Below, piece by piece: positions 1 through 10,182 of a DNA stretch of 64,000 bases. Numbering within the stretch: the first letter of the stretch is position 1; each line of letters starts with the position of its first letter. The notes beneath the pieces are model-generated. The model worked only from the letters and a program-made list of their open reading frames with translations. It did no database searches and was not told the DNA's origin. The position numbers and the translations under genes were made by a program. The stretch is from JBAZPT01 sp041645535 (GTDB lineage Bacteria > Patescibacteriota > Minisyncoccia > Moranbacterales > UBA2206). The DNA is taken from contig JBAZPT010000002.1 of the NCBI GenBank assembly GCA_041645535.1, positions 1 through 64,000 of the forward strand, written 5' to 3'.

Positions 1-1405
1 GCACAAATGTCACGCTGGCCGTGTGATTACGGTTCATGGTTACAGCAAGTGATGTTATGGAGCCATAGTTCGCTCCGTTGACCATGAGGTTTCCGACCTT
101 CTGGCCTGCTGCCGGCGTGGCTGTGATCGTCTGAGTAGTTCCCGCAGGAAATGAACCTGTGGCTGGGGAAATTGTGCCGGAACCTGATGTCACTGAAGTA
201 GTGATGGTGTAAGTGGAAGGCACAAATGTCACGCTGGCCGTGTGATTACGGTTCATGGTTACAGCAAGTGATGTTATGGAGCCATAGTTCGCTCCGTTGA
301 CCATGAGGTTTCCGACCTTCTGGCCTGCTGCCGGCGTGGCTGTGATTGTCTGAGTAGTTCCCGCAGGAAATGAACCTGTGGCTGGGGAAATTGTGCCGGA
401 ACCTGAGGTTACTGAAGTGGTCAGAGTGTATACGTCCGGAATAAATGTTACGCTAACGGTGTAGTTCCTGACCATACTGGGTAACAGCGAAGTTATCGAA
501 CCGTAATTGGTTCCGTTGACCATAAGGTCTCCGACCCTCTGTCCTGCCGCAGGTGTAGCTGTAATTATTTGCGTGGTTCCGCCTGGGTAGCTTGTCGTAC
601 CTGGAGCAGGGGAGATTGTGCCAGAGCCGGAGGTAATTGAGGTAATGATGTTATAGTACCAGTAATAGCTACTGACAGTATTATCTGCGCTACTGATAAT
701 ATAAACATCACCCAATAGACTGACTGCTATGCGAGAAGCATTTGTCACGGGAAAATAGCTTAACAAAGAACCGGTCGCATAGTAGATATTCGCGTTTTCA
801 ACTACATCCTCGAGAGTAAAGACAAAATCAGACGAACCCACGGCGATATCATTGGTGTCAGAGCCTGTGCTCCATTGCGTAAAAAGAACTCCGTTTGGGT
901 AAAAAATCTGGATGTTTCCCGTTGCATCAGCAATATAGACATCGCCGGATGGGCCAATTGCTATACTTGTCGGATTTATGACTGCCCACTGGGTGATGTA
1001 TGCGCCGTTTGCGTCAAAAACATTTACGAGGTTTCCCGTTGCATCAGCAACATAGACATCGCCGGATGGGCCAATTGCTATACATGTCGGATTTATGACT
1101 GCCCACTGGGTGATCGGATTACCAACTGAATCAAAAACCTGGATCCTGTTGTCGCCTGCGACATAAACATTACAAGCAGAAGCAATTGCTAGACCACTAG
1201 GATCTGTAACCGGCCATTGTACCAGAGGATCTCCTCCTTCTACAATACCGTTTCCTGCAATATAAGTTCCGCATGTTGCGCTAGTCGCGACCGCGACCGG
1301 ATTCGTGAAAGCTGTCTGTCCCTGATACTGTACATCTGCCAGCGCCGCGCCGACGAACAACAACGACAAAACAACCAAGATAAAACTTAAAACTTTCTTC
1401 TTCAT
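1..1405 (-). CDS. Secreted NHL-repeat / InlB-type repeat protein (3' end cut by window edge)
   Basis: The frame is open from an ATG at 1405 to the left window edge, 468 codons seen, so the C-terminus is missing. The first ~23 residues are a signal peptide (MKKK, then a hydrophobic stretch ending in ALA). Residues ~25-240 carry beta-propeller NHL-like repeats with the motif IAIGPSGDVYVAD. From ~residue 250 on there are tandem 73-residue modules of the InlB B-repeat / Ig-like kind (TSVTSGSGTISP, AGTTQTITATPAAGQ, ASVTFVP). A strong SD (GGAGGC) lies 4 bases before the ATG. Probably an exported surface protein that binds through its propeller and repeats; the ligand cannot be told. The frame is undisturbed across all repeats. 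Confidence 0.85.
   Translation of the reverse strand, partial: MKKKVLSFILVVLSLLFVGAALADVQYQGQTAFTNPVAVATSATCGTYIAGNGIVEGGDPLVQWPVTDPSGLAIASACNVYVAGDNRIQVFDSVGNPITQWAVINPTCIAIGPSGDVYVADATGNLVNVFDANGAYITQWAVINPTSIAIGPSGDVYIADATGNIQIFYPNGVLFTQWSTGSDTNDIAVGSSDFVFTLEDVVENANIYYATGSLLSYFPVTNASRIAVSLLGDVYIISSADNTVSSYYWYYNIITSITSGSGTISPAPGTTSYPGGTTQIITATPAAGQRVGDLMVNGTNYGSITSLLPSMVRNYTVSVTFIPDVYTLTTSVTSGSGTISPATGSFPAGTTQTITATPAAGQKVGNLMVNGANYGSITSLAVTMNRNHTASVTFVPSTYTITTSVTSGSGTISPATGSFPAGTTQTITATPAAGQKVGNLMVNGANYGSITSLAVTMNRNHTASVTFV
2..659 (-). repeat. Three tandem 219 bp repeats inside the surface protein gene
   Basis: Copies start at 2, 221 and 440, an exact 219 bp period (73 codons). Copies 1 and 2 are almost identical; copy 3 is diverged. 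They encode the Ig-like modules of the surface protein. More copies may lie beyond the window. Confidence 0.95.
914..1116 (-). repeat. Two near-identical 117 bp repeats encoding NHL blades
   Basis: The block beginning at 914 recurs at 1031 with few changes, a period of 117 bp (39 codons). It encodes two propeller blades with GPSGDVYVADATGN. The near identity at DNA level points to a recent duplication. Confidence 0.9.
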
Positions 1406-1565
1406 AACTGCCTCCTTTTTCACATTTTCAGAATTTTTACGGCAAAAACAACCCCTTACTATTTTTCACCTCCCTTTTTATTTTGGATATCAATAACCTC
1501 TCCCGCCAATGGCGGGTTTTCTATTGTCAAAGAGCCACCTTTCGCTCCTTTCATCAATATAATAT

Positions 1566-1593
1566 AGTATAATAAAAAGACAGCGCTTGTCAA
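1566..1593 (-). promoter_or_regulatory. Promoter of the surface protein gene
   Basis: On the minus strand there is a perfect -35 TTGACA (1588-1593), a 16 bp spacer and -10 TATACT (1566-1571). The predicted 5' leader is about 150 nt and contains a CCCGCC/GGCGGG hairpin at 1502-1516. Confidence 0.75.
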
Positions 1594-1654
1594 GCGATTC
1601 AGTGCTAAAAAGAAAAATCGAGATTTCACCTCTGTTTTTCTTTTATCTAAAGCC

Positions 1655-2833
1655 TTATTTTATATTCCCTCCCCAGATATAATTTTCAAAATTCGACGAT
1701 TGATAGCGTCCGATAAGTCGGCTTTTTTTGAGTCCGGCTTTTTTAGCCAGTTCACGCGAATTTTTTTCATCTGCTAGAAGCGGTTTTTCTTTTGCTTCCA
1801 AAGCCGTCTGGCCGGAAAGGACAAAGTCTATTTCTTGTCCTGATCTCTTCGAATAATAACGCAACTCGCCCTTGTGCCGCAGCTGGCAGAAAAGAGAATT
1901 TTCAAATTTCGATCCACCGCTTAAGTCAGCCAGAATATTCAAAATTCCATTATCAGAAAAATAAATTTTTTGCGCTTTGACAATTTCCCGATCGGCACTT
2001 TTCGTCCAAACTGAAATTCTAGATATAAGATAAGTTTTTTCAAATAATTCAATATAATTGGCAGCCGTGATCCGGCTGACACCAGCCAAGCGCGACAGCT
2101 TAGCGTAATCCAAGCGCGTTCCGGCTCTCGCCGCCAACATTTTTACCAGTTCATAAATATTCTTTCCTTTGCGAAAGTCAGTCAGCGTTTTTATATCGAT
2201 GTCAATATAAGAGCTTACTATATCCTTCAATAGATTCCTTTTTTCCTCATCTGTTTTGGCCAATACTACTTCCGGAAAACCTCCAAATTCGATATATTCT
2301 TCATAGAAAGCGCGCAGTCTCTCATATTCTATCGGACTAAATTGCAAATCCAAAAAATCTTCCTCTGTAAAGGATACTTCCTTGAAAGTCAGAAACTCTC
2401 CAAAGTCTAAGGGATATAATTCAAATATCCTTTTTCGTCCTGCCATTGATTCGGAAAAAAGATTTTTAAGATAATAAGAACTTGAGCCAGTAATAATAAA
2501 CTTAATGTCATAATGATCGTAAAGGTATTTAATAACACTGGGAGAATCCGGAACCAATTGAATTTCGTCCAGCGCTATGAGCATTTTTTTATCGGGATTC
2601 AGACCCTCCCGTTTCAGCGCAAGTAAAATATTATCGTAATTTTTTTGGGAAAATAATTCGCGATTGTCCACTCGCTGGAAATCAATATACAGCTTGTTTT
2701 GCAAACCGGAATTATCCAAAAGCCTCCGAACCAAGGTAGTCTTTCCGGATCGTCTCATCCCGGTGATAACTGTTATCTGTTTGACTATTAAATGCTTTTC
2801 TAACTCTGAATAGATTTTTCTCGGGTAAAACAT
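1655..2833 (-). CDS. AAA-family ATPase with C-terminal DUF4143 domain
   Basis: A 392-residue protein with Walker A GMRRSGKTTL at ~25-34, Walker B-like MLIALDEIQ at ~85, and the C-terminal DUF4143 region with winged-helix-like and PD-(D/E)XK-like features (YYSKRSGQEIDFVL). These ATPases are very common in CPR bacteria and archaea; their biological role is not established. Monocistronic, with its own perfect promoter just upstream and no SD. The length is normal for the family. Confidence 0.9.
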   Translation of the reverse strand: MFYPRKIYSELEKHLIVKQITVITGMRRSGKTTLVRRLLDNSGLQNKLYIDFQRVDNRELFSQKNYDNILLALKREGLNPDKKMLIALDEIQLVPDSPSVIKYLYDHYDIKFIITGSSSYYLKNLFSESMAGRKRIFELYPLDFGEFLTFKEVSFTEEDFLDLQFSPIEYERLRAFYEEYIEFGGFPEVVLAKTDEEKRNLLKDIVSSYIDIDIKTLTDFRKGKNIYELVKMLAARAGTRLDYAKLSRLAGVSRITAANYIELFEKTYLISRISVWTKSADREIVKAQKIYFSDNGILNILADLSGGSKFENSLFCQLRHKGELRYYSKRSGQEIDFVLSGQTALEAKEKPLLADEKNSRELAKKAGLKKSRLIGRYQSSNFENYIWGGNIK

Positions 2834-2869
2834 CGCTTTATGCTTTAATTATTACTAAATGATATTACT

Positions 2870-2898
2870 ATTATACATCTAGTATGATTATCTGTCAA
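2870..2898 (-). promoter_or_regulatory. Promoter of the DUF4143 ATPase gene
   Basis: Minus-strand TTGACA (2893-2898), 17 bp spacer, TATAAT (2870-2875): a consensus sigma-70-type promoter 37 bp upstream of the ATG. Confidence 0.8.
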
Positions 2899-2929
2899 GT
2901 AGCACCCAACCCTTGCTTTTTAGCCAAGA

Positions 2930-2957
2930 AAAAACCAGACCTTAAGCCTGGTTTTTT
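2930..2957 (-). terminator. rpoBC terminator
   Basis: A 9 bp stem AAAAACCAG/CTGGTTTTT with T-rich tails on both sides, 15 bp past the rpoC stop codon. It would work in either direction. Confidence 0.85.
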
Positions 2958-2972
2958 CTTCTACTTAAAGCC

Positions 2973-5900
2973 CTATTGGATATTCCGATACCCCGTTCCG
3001 GCGGGAATTAATTTTCCGATAATGACATTTTCCTTGAGTCCGCGCAGGCGGTCTTCCTTGCCGGCCACGGCCGCGTTGATAAGCACGCGCGCGGTTTCCT
3101 GAAAAGACGCCGCCGAAAGGAAAGATTCGGTCGAAAGCGCCACCTTGGTAATACCTAAAAGCAGTTTCTCGCCTTTGCCCGGTTCGCCGCTATTTGCCTT
3201 GGCTTTAGCGTTGGTTTCCAGAAATTCATCTTTTTCAACAATATCCCCGACTAAAAGATCAGTGTCGCCTGATTCGGTCACTAAGACCCGGCTGAACATC
3301 TGGCGGATGATAACTTCAATGTGCTTGTCATTGATGCCCTCGCCTTGTGACGCATAAATTTCCTGAATTTCCCGGACAATATAGCGATGCACATCTTCCC
3401 AGCTCATCGTTTTATATAATTTTTTGAGATCGATGTTGCCTTCATTAAGCTTGGAGCCTTTGCCGACTAAATCGCCTTCGGCGACTTTTAAAGTGCTGCC
3501 GGCTGATATTTCATATTCTTCGATTTTTTTGGCTTTATCTTGCGTTTCAATTTTTATAATGATAGTTTTTTCACCGGCGGAAATTTCCACGACCTTGCCG
3601 TCGATGTTGGAAATCACCGATTCGCCTTTTGGCGGACGGGCTTCAAAAATTTCTTCTACGCGCGGCAACCCTTGTGTGATATCCGATCCGGCGACGCCTC
3701 CGATATGGAAAGTTCTCATCGTCAGCTGTGTTCCCGGCTCACCGATAGCCTGCGCCGCCACAATTCCCACCGCCTGGCCCAGTTCCACCAGATTGCCCCG
3801 GCCCAGATCTACGCCATAACATTTTTGGCAGACTCCGCGGGGGGTTTTGCAGGTAATAACCGAGCGGATTCTGGCTTTAGCAATGCCGGCTTTTTCAATT
3901 TTCAGCCCTTGCTCCTTAGTAACCACTTCTCCCTTCTCAACCAAAACTTTTCCGGTCTTGGGATCAACCGCGTCTTCAGTGAGCACCCGGCCGATAACCC
4001 GGCTCGCGAAGCTCAATCCCAGCCGATCTGAATCTTCGCGATAAATACAGGCGCCGGTCTTGTCCTTGCAGTCCGCTTCGCGCACAATCACATCCTGCGC
4101 CACATCCACCAAACGGCGGGTGAGATATCCAGCCGTCGCGGTGCGCAGAGCAGTGTCAGCCATGCCTTTTCTGGCGCCATGAGTGGAAATAAAATATTCC
4201 AAAACATTCAAGCCTTCTTTGTAACAGCTTTTGATCGGCAGTTCGATCGTTTCTCCAGTCGGCCCCGCCATCAGTCCCTTCATACCGGCCATCTGCACCA
4301 CAACTGATTCAGAGCCGCGAGCTTTGGAATAAACCATGGCATAAACCGGACCTTCTTTGTCGATTGAGCCGCGCACCGCGTCAGTAATCTTGTTTTTCGC
4401 GCCGTTCCAAATTTCAATGACCTGGCTTTTTCTTTCTTCTTCAGTCAAGAGGCCCAGATTATATTGCTGTTTGATAACTTTTACTTTTTCTTCCGCCTGC
4501 TCCATATATTCTTTCTTCTCTTTCGGCACCACCAAATCGCTCATACCCCAGCTGATGCCGGAACGGGTAACCGATTCAAAGCCTAAATCCTTGATGCGGT
4601 CGACAAAGAGAGCTGTTTCTGCCTGTCCGCAAACTTCCAGCACTTTGCCCACCAATGTTTTCAGTTCCTTCTTGGTCATTTCTTCATTAATGAAGCGCAA
4701 TTTTTCCGGAATAATTTCATTCAATTTTATCCGGCCAATGGAAGTTTCCAAAACTTTCCCGTTGCAGAGAACTTTTATCAAGGCGTGGATGTTTACGAGC
4801 CCGGCGTCATAGGCCATAATCGCTTCGTCAGTCGAGCCGAACAGCTTTCCCTCGCCTTTGACGCCAGAAGTTATGTGCGTGATGTAGTAGCAGCCCAATA
4901 CCATATCCAACGACGGCGTCGTAATCGGTTCGCCGCTGGCCGGCTTTAAAAGATTCTTAGTGGAAAGCATCAGATTAGCGCTTTCTTCGCGCGCCCGATC
5001 CGTGAGCGGAACATGCACCGCCATCTGGTCGCCGTCAAAGTCAGCGTTGAAAGCGCTACAGACCATCGGATGGATCTGGATGGCCTTGCCTTCAATCAAG
5101 ACCGGCTGGAAAGCCTGGATGCTCAAACGATGGAGAGTCGGGGCGCGATTGAGCATTACGAAGTGATGCGAAATAATTTCGTCCAGAATTTCGTATGATT
5201 CTTCGGACTCCGCTTCTACCATCTTGCCGGCGTTGCGCACATTATACGCCAGCTCCCGTTCGATTAATTTATTGATAATAAAAGGTTTGAAAAGTTCCAG
5301 CGCCATTTTCTTCGGCAGTCCGCATTGGTGCAATTTCAGTTTCGGGCCAACGACGATAACCGAGCGGCCGGAATAATCCACGCGCTTGCCCAAAAGGTTC
5401 TGGCGGAATCGTCCCTGCTTGCCTTTCAAAGTGTCGGCCAAAGATCGCAAAGCCCGGCGCTGTCCGGTCGAAGCCGTAACGCTCACCTGGCCGCGCCGCG
5501 CGCTATTGTCAAACAGCGCGTCCACTGCTTCCTGCAGCATTCTTTTTTCGTTGCGCGCGATAACTTCCGGCGCGCCGATTTCGATCAGTTTTTTGAGGCG
5601 ATTATTCCTGTTAATAATTCTTCTATATAGATCATTAAGATCCGAAGTAGCAAAACGTCCGCCATCAAGCGCCACCATCGGACGCAGATCCGGCGGAATA
5701 ATCGGGATAACTACCGGCAGCATCCACTCAAGTTTCAGCCCGGACTTCACAAATCCCTGCAAAAGCTTGATTCTTTTGACGCCTTTCTTGGAATCCGCGG
5801 TTTCGTTTTCCGACATTTCTTTTTTAATCCGCGCGATTTCTTTTTCTAAATTCAGGCTTTCCAGAATTTTCCGGACAGCCTCGGCGCCGATGCCCGCCGT

Positions 5901-6551
5901 GAAAACCTGCCCGTAGCGGGAAGAAAGATTGAAATATTCAACTTCAGAAATAATCTTGAGCCGGTTAATGCCCTTGAGCTCTTCCTTGGCGGTGCGATAA
6001 ATGTTTTTCAGCTCTTCTGTTTTATTTTCCACCGCCGCCGTGTCGCCCAGCTTGCCAATTTCTTTCTGCTTATTTTTGTATTCCTGCTCCAGCTGCGCCA
6101 CTGCTTTTTCTCTTTCCTTTTCATCCACCGTCAGAATAATGTAGCTCGAGAAATAAATTACTTTTTCCAAATCCTGCGGACCCATGCCCAGCGCCAAGCC
6201 GATTTTGGATGGCACGCCGCGCAAAAACCAAATATGCGAAACCGGCACAGCCAATTTGATGTGGCCCATCCGTTCGCGCCGGACGCTGGATCGCGTCACT
6301 TCCACTCCGCACTTGTCGCAAACAATACCTTTATAGCGGATGCGCTTGTATTTTCCGCAGTAGCATTCCCAGTCGCGCGACGGCCCGAAGATTTTTTCGC
6401 AGAACAAGCCGTCTTTTTCATACCGCTGGGTGCGATAGTTGATAGTCTCCGGTTTTGTGACTTCGCCGTTCGACCAACCCAAAATTTCTTCGGGGCTGGC
6501 AAGTTTCAGTTTCACGCTATTAAAATCACTGACTTTGGTTATTGGATCCAT
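2973..6551 (-). CDS. rpoC: DNA-directed RNA polymerase subunit beta'
   Basis: A 1192-residue beta' subunit, the catalytic partner of RpoB. The N-terminal zinc ribbon has C63, C65, C78 and C81. The active-site Mg-binding motif NADFDGDQ is at 502-509. The second zinc cluster (CKTPRGVCQKC) lies near residue 900. It is shorter than the E. coli protein because lineage-specific insertions are missing, as is usual in CPR. It starts 37 bp after rpoB; that spacer is almost pure A/T with no SD. Confidence 0.98.
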   Translation of the reverse strand: MDPITKVSDFNSVKLKLASPEEILGWSNGEVTKPETINYRTQRYEKDGLFCEKIFGPSRDWECYCGKYKRIRYKGIVCDKCGVEVTRSSVRRERMGHIKLAVPVSHIWFLRGVPSKIGLALGMGPQDLEKVIYFSSYIILTVDEKEREKAVAQLEQEYKNKQKEIGKLGDTAAVENKTEELKNIYRTAKEELKGINRLKIISEVEYFNLSSRYGQVFTAGIGAEAVRKILESLNLEKEIARIKKEMSENETADSKKGVKRIKLLQGFVKSGLKLEWMLPVVIPIIPPDLRPMVALDGGRFATSDLNDLYRRIINRNNRLKKLIEIGAPEVIARNEKRMLQEAVDALFDNSARRGQVSVTASTGQRRALRSLADTLKGKQGRFRQNLLGKRVDYSGRSVIVVGPKLKLHQCGLPKKMALELFKPFIINKLIERELAYNVRNAGKMVEAESEESYEILDEIISHHFVMLNRAPTLHRLSIQAFQPVLIEGKAIQIHPMVCSAFNADFDGDQMAVHVPLTDRAREESANLMLSTKNLLKPASGEPITTPSLDMVLGCYYITHITSGVKGEGKLFGSTDEAIMAYDAGLVNIHALIKVLCNGKVLETSIGRIKLNEIIPEKLRFINEEMTKKELKTLVGKVLEVCGQAETALFVDRIKDLGFESVTRSGISWGMSDLVVPKEKKEYMEQAEEKVKVIKQQYNLGLLTEEERKSQVIEIWNGAKNKITDAVRGSIDKEGPVYAMVYSKARGSESVVVQMAGMKGLMAGPTGETIELPIKSCYKEGLNVLEYFISTHGARKGMADTALRTATAGYLTRRLVDVAQDVIVREADCKDKTGACIYREDSDRLGLSFASRVIGRVLTEDAVDPKTGKVLVEKGEVVTKEQGLKIEKAGIAKARIRSVITCKTPRGVCQKCYGVDLGRGNLVELGQAVGIVAAQAIGEPGTQLTMRTFHIGGVAGSDITQGLPRVEEIFEARPPKGESVISNIDGKVVEISAGEKTIIIKIETQDKAKKIEEYEISAGSTLKVAEGDLVGKGSKLNEGNIDLKKLYKTMSWEDVHRYIVREIQEIYASQGEGINDKHIEVIIRQMFSRVLVTESGDTDLLVGDIVEKDEFLETNAKAKANSGEPGKGEKLLLGITKVALSTESFLSAASFQETARVLINAAVAGKEDRLRGLKENVIIGKLIPAGTGYRNIQ

Positions 6552-6588
6552 AATCTTTAATTTAAAATTTGAAATTTAAAATTTTAAT

Positions 6589-9500
6589 TTATACCTGGGT
6601 CGGCTCTTCTTCTTTTTTAGCTTCTTCATCAGTTTCCTCTTTCTGCACACCCGTCAGTTCCACACTCAATCCCAGACCTTTGAGCTCATTGACCAAAACA
6701 TTGAAAGAAGTCGGCACATTAGGGCTCTTGATCGGTTCGCCCTTGATGATAGATTCATAGGCTTTGGAACGGCCCATTACATCGTCCGATTTGATGGTGA
6801 GCATTTCCTGCAAAGTATAAGCCGCGCCATAACCTTCGAGCGCCCACACTTCCATTTCGCCGAACCTTTGGCCTCCGAACTGCGCTTTGCCTCCGAGCGG
6901 CTGCTGCGTGATCAGAGAGTATGGACCGATGGAACGCATATGGATTTTGTCATCCACTAAGTGATGCAATTTCATAATATATTGCACTCCGATGGTTGAT
7001 TCATTATCAAAATGTTCTCCCGTGCGTCCGTTCACTAATTTTATTTTTCCGGTTTCCGGCAGTCCCGCTTTTTTGAGTTCCGATTTAATCTGATCTTCCG
7101 TCACTCCGGAAAGCGCCGGGGAAGCGACTGTATATCCAAGCTTCAGCGCCGCCCAGCCTAAGTGAGTTTCCAAAATTTGTCCGATATTCATACGGCTGGC
7201 GATACCCAATGGATTTAAAATCATATCCACCGGAGTTCCGTCCGGCATATATGGCATATCCTCGACCGGAGCCACGCGCGAAATCACGCCCTTGTTGCCG
7301 TGCCGTCCGGCCAGCTTGTCACCCACCGAAATCTTTTTGAGTTGCGCGACTGATACCTGAATCTGTTGGATAACGCCGGTTGATAATTTGTCGCCTTGTT
7401 CTCTGGAAAATATTTTTATGTCCACGACTTTTCCGTATTCTCCATGCGGGAGATAGAGCGAGCTGTCTTTGACATCTCGGGATTTCTCGCCGAAGATGGC
7501 CCGCAGCAGTCTTTCTTCAGAAGTAAGATCGCCCTCGCCTTTCGGAGAAATTTTTCCGCACAAGATATCACCGGACGCCACTTCGGCGCCGATGCGGATA
7601 ATGCCGGTTTCATCCAAATTTTTGAGCCGCTCTTCGCCGATATTGGGAATATCGCGGGTGATAATTTCCGGTCCGAGCTTGGTGTCGCGCACATCAATGG
7701 AAAAATCTTCGATGTGGATCGAACTATAGCGGTCGTCCTGTACCAGTTTTTCCGAAATAATAATCGCGTCTTCAAAGTTGGATCCTTCCCAGGGAATAAA
7801 AGCCACCAGCACATTTTGTCCGAGCGACAGTTCGCCGTGATCGGTGGACGCTCCATCCGCCAAGAGTTGCCCTTTTTTGACCTGTTCACCCCGCTTTACG
7901 CGCGGCACCTGATTCATAGAAGTAAAGGCGTTGGATTTTACAAAACTTTGCAGGCGGTATTCCCTTTTGAAATAGGGTTTTTTCGCTCCTGAGGGCGCTT
8001 CTTCTTTGACAATAATATGGTCACTGTCCACTTCAATAATTTCGCCAGCCTGCCTCGCGATTACAACTTGCCCGGAGTCAGCCGCCGCCTTGTCTTCAAT
8101 GCCCGTACCCACCAGCGGCGTCTGCGGTTTTACGCAAGACACGGCCTGGCGCTGCATGTTCGATCCCATTAAGGCGCGATTGGCGTCATCGTGTTCCAAA
8201 AACGGAATGAGCGAGGTCGCTACGGAAATCATTTGCTTGGCGGAAACATCAACATAGTCAATTTTTTCCGCTTCAATTTCCGCGGCGTTGCCTTTAACGC
8301 GGGCTTCGATGATCGCGTCCAGAATATTGCCGTGCTCATCGGTATGGATTCCAGCGTGCGCGATATTTTTGCGGTCTTCCACAGTCGCGTTGATATAATC
8401 GATTTCCTTGCTGATCCACGGCTTGATTTTAATTATTTTTACTTTTTTATCTTTAGCGATAACTTCGGCGATTTTTTCATCAATTTTCGCGCCCGCTGCA
8501 AAGCCGGCAATTTTTTCATCTAAAATTTTATGGATTAATTTATCTTCTTTATTTTCAATCTCTCGATATACTTTAAGGTATGGAGTTTCCAAAAATCCAT
8601 ATTCATTTATTTTGGCGTAAGTCGCCAAGTGGCCAACCAAGCCGATGTTCGGGCCTTCCGGAGTTTCCACCGGACAGATGCGTCCGTAATGGGAATGATG
8701 CACATCGCGCACTTCAAAACCGGCGCGCTCGCGGGTGAGGCCGCCCGGACCCATCGCGCTCAAACGGCGCTTATGTTCCAACTCCGCCAACGGATTCACT
8801 TGATCCATAAATTGCGAAAGCTGGGAACTGGAAAAAAATTCTTTGATGGCGGCCGCAATCGGACGGGAATTGATGAGCTGACCCGGCACTACTATTTCAA
8901 TATCGCAAGTGCTCATACGATCCTTGATGTTGCGCGCCATTCTGGCAAATCCCACGCGCAATTTGTTTTGCACCAATTCGCCCACCGAGCGCACCCGCCT
9001 GTTGCCCAGATGATCAATGTCATCCGCGATGGCCGTCGGATCGTTGTTGAGGCGGATAATTTCTTTAATGATAGCAATTAAATCTTCGCGCAAAAGCACG
9101 CGATGTTTTTCATCATTAGGAAAATCCATTTCCAATCTTTGGTTCAAGCGATACCGCCCCACCGAACCGAAGTCATATCTTTCAAAATCAAAAAACATCG
9201 ATTCGATCATCTGGCGGGCGTTGGCTTCGGTCGCCAAATCTCCCGGACGAATTCTTTTATATACTTCTTTATATCCTTCACCCTGATTCTTGGCCGCGTC
9301 TTTTTCCAAAGTTTTCGCGATGAATTTTATTTCTCCCTTATCGGCATCTTTGAATAAATCCAAAATCTCTTTGTCAGTGCCATAGCCAAAAGCGCGCAGA
9401 AGGGAAGTGATCGGCACTTTGCGCTTGCGGTCAATTTTCACCGAAATGGCTCCGTCAAAATCCGTGTCCAATTCCAGCCAGGCTCCGCGATTCGGAATAA

Positions 9501-10008
9501 TTTTGGCTCCGAAAAGCCTTTTGCCTTTCTGGTATTCCATTGTGAAAAACACCCCCGGACTGCGGATCAGCTGGCTCACCACGACGCGCTCGACGCCGTT
9601 GATAACAAATGTTCCCCGGTCGGTCATAATCGGAAAATCTCCCAGATATATTTCCTGCTCCTTGATTTCGCCGGTTTTTTTGATAATCAGTTTTACTTTG
9701 CACCGCAGCGGCGCTTCGTAAGAAATATTTTTATTTTTGGCCGTAACTTCGTCGTATTTCGGCTCGTCCAGATAATAGTCGGAAAAGGAAAGTTCCAAAT
9801 CTTTGCCGGTGAAATCCGTGATCGGGTTTATTTCCGCAAGAAGATCGCGCAAACCTTTTTCCAGAAACCAGTCGTAGGAATTCAATTGCGTCTCAATTAA
9901 ATTCGGCAGCGACACCATGGAAAAAGATTGGAAGAATTTTCTTTTGGAAAGCGAAGATTCCAAACCAAAGGCATCCTTAACCTTTAGTTCTTTCTGGGTT
10001 TTGGACAT
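6589..10008 (-). CDS. rpoB: DNA-directed RNA polymerase subunit beta
   Basis: RNA polymerase beta subunit, about 1139 residues from the chosen start. Recognisable segments include the rifampicin pocket region (SQLSQFMDQVNPL...HKRRLSAMGPGGLTRE), GRICPVETPEGPNIGL, and the C-terminal GGQRFGEMEVWALEGYGAA. The frame is open to an ATG at 10062. I prefer the ATG at 10008 because MSKTQKELK is a more natural N-terminus; another ATG is at 10023. None of the three has an SD. First gene of the rpoBC operon, with a ~170 nt leader that holds a short SD-led ORF. Confidence 0.96.
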   Translation of the reverse strand: MSKTQKELKVKDAFGLESSLSKRKFFQSFSMVSLPNLIETQLNSYDWFLEKGLRDLLAEINPITDFTGKDLELSFSDYYLDEPKYDEVTAKNKNISYEAPLRCKVKLIIKKTGEIKEQEIYLGDFPIMTDRGTFVINGVERVVVSQLIRSPGVFFTMEYQKGKRLFGAKIIPNRGAWLELDTDFDGAISVKIDRKRKVPITSLLRAFGYGTDKEILDLFKDADKGEIKFIAKTLEKDAAKNQGEGYKEVYKRIRPGDLATEANARQMIESMFFDFERYDFGSVGRYRLNQRLEMDFPNDEKHRVLLREDLIAIIKEIIRLNNDPTAIADDIDHLGNRRVRSVGELVQNKLRVGFARMARNIKDRMSTCDIEIVVPGQLINSRPIAAAIKEFFSSSQLSQFMDQVNPLAELEHKRRLSAMGPGGLTRERAGFEVRDVHHSHYGRICPVETPEGPNIGLVGHLATYAKINEYGFLETPYLKVYREIENKEDKLIHKILDEKIAGFAAGAKIDEKIAEVIAKDKKVKIIKIKPWISKEIDYINATVEDRKNIAHAGIHTDEHGNILDAIIEARVKGNAAEIEAEKIDYVDVSAKQMISVATSLIPFLEHDDANRALMGSNMQRQAVSCVKPQTPLVGTGIEDKAAADSGQVVIARQAGEIIEVDSDHIIVKEEAPSGAKKPYFKREYRLQSFVKSNAFTSMNQVPRVKRGEQVKKGQLLADGASTDHGELSLGQNVLVAFIPWEGSNFEDAIIISEKLVQDDRYSSIHIEDFSIDVRDTKLGPEIITRDIPNIGEERLKNLDETGIIRIGAEVASGDILCGKISPKGEGDLTSEERLLRAIFGEKSRDVKDSSLYLPHGEYGKVVDIKIFSREQGDKLSTGVIQQIQVSVAQLKKISVGDKLAGRHGNKGVISRVAPVEDMPYMPDGTPVDMILNPLGIASRMNIGQILETHLGWAALKLGYTVASPALSGVTEDQIKSELKKAGLPETGKIKLVNGRTGEHFDNESTIGVQYIMKLHHLVDDKIHMRSIGPYSLITQQPLGGKAQFGGQRFGEMEVWALEGYGAAYTLQEMLTIKSDDVMGRSKAYESIIKGEPIKSPNVPTSFNVLVNELKGLGLSVELTGVQKEETDEEAKKEEEPTQV

Positions 10009-10099
10009 AAAAATAACACCCATCGTTTTGCTTATTCCGCTGAAATTCTGGGAAACAAGCATTGAGGACGAGTTTTAAGATTAATTTATTTAGTTGTAA

Positions 10100-10135
10100 T
10101 TATATGTTGAAGCAAGGTTTTACCCTTATTTTCAT
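10100..10135 (-). CDS. Possible 11-codon leader peptide upstream of rpoB
   Basis: An ATG at 10133-10135 follows a strong SD (GGGGGGAGAT) and opens a frame encoding MKIRVKPCFNI before TAA. It lies inside the rpoB 5' leader, about 35 bp after the predicted start site, and is out of frame with rpoB. rpoB itself has no SD, so this is the only good ribosome site in the leader. It could be a regulatory leader peptide or chance. Confidence 0.35.
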   Translation of the reverse strand: MKIRVKPCFNI

Positions 10136-10182
10136 ATCTCCCCCCATTTGGTTGATATGAAGAAACTTGACAATGTAAATCC

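Noticed and set aside
2..659. CRISPR-like array in the tandem repeats
   Set aside because: The repeats are directly adjacent 219 bp coding units with no spacers, in one open frame; no cas genes are present.
6234..6560. Overlapping ORFs on the plus strand of rpoC and rpoB
   Set aside because: They lie fully inside conserved rpoB/rpoC reading frames on the other strand and have no recognisable domains.
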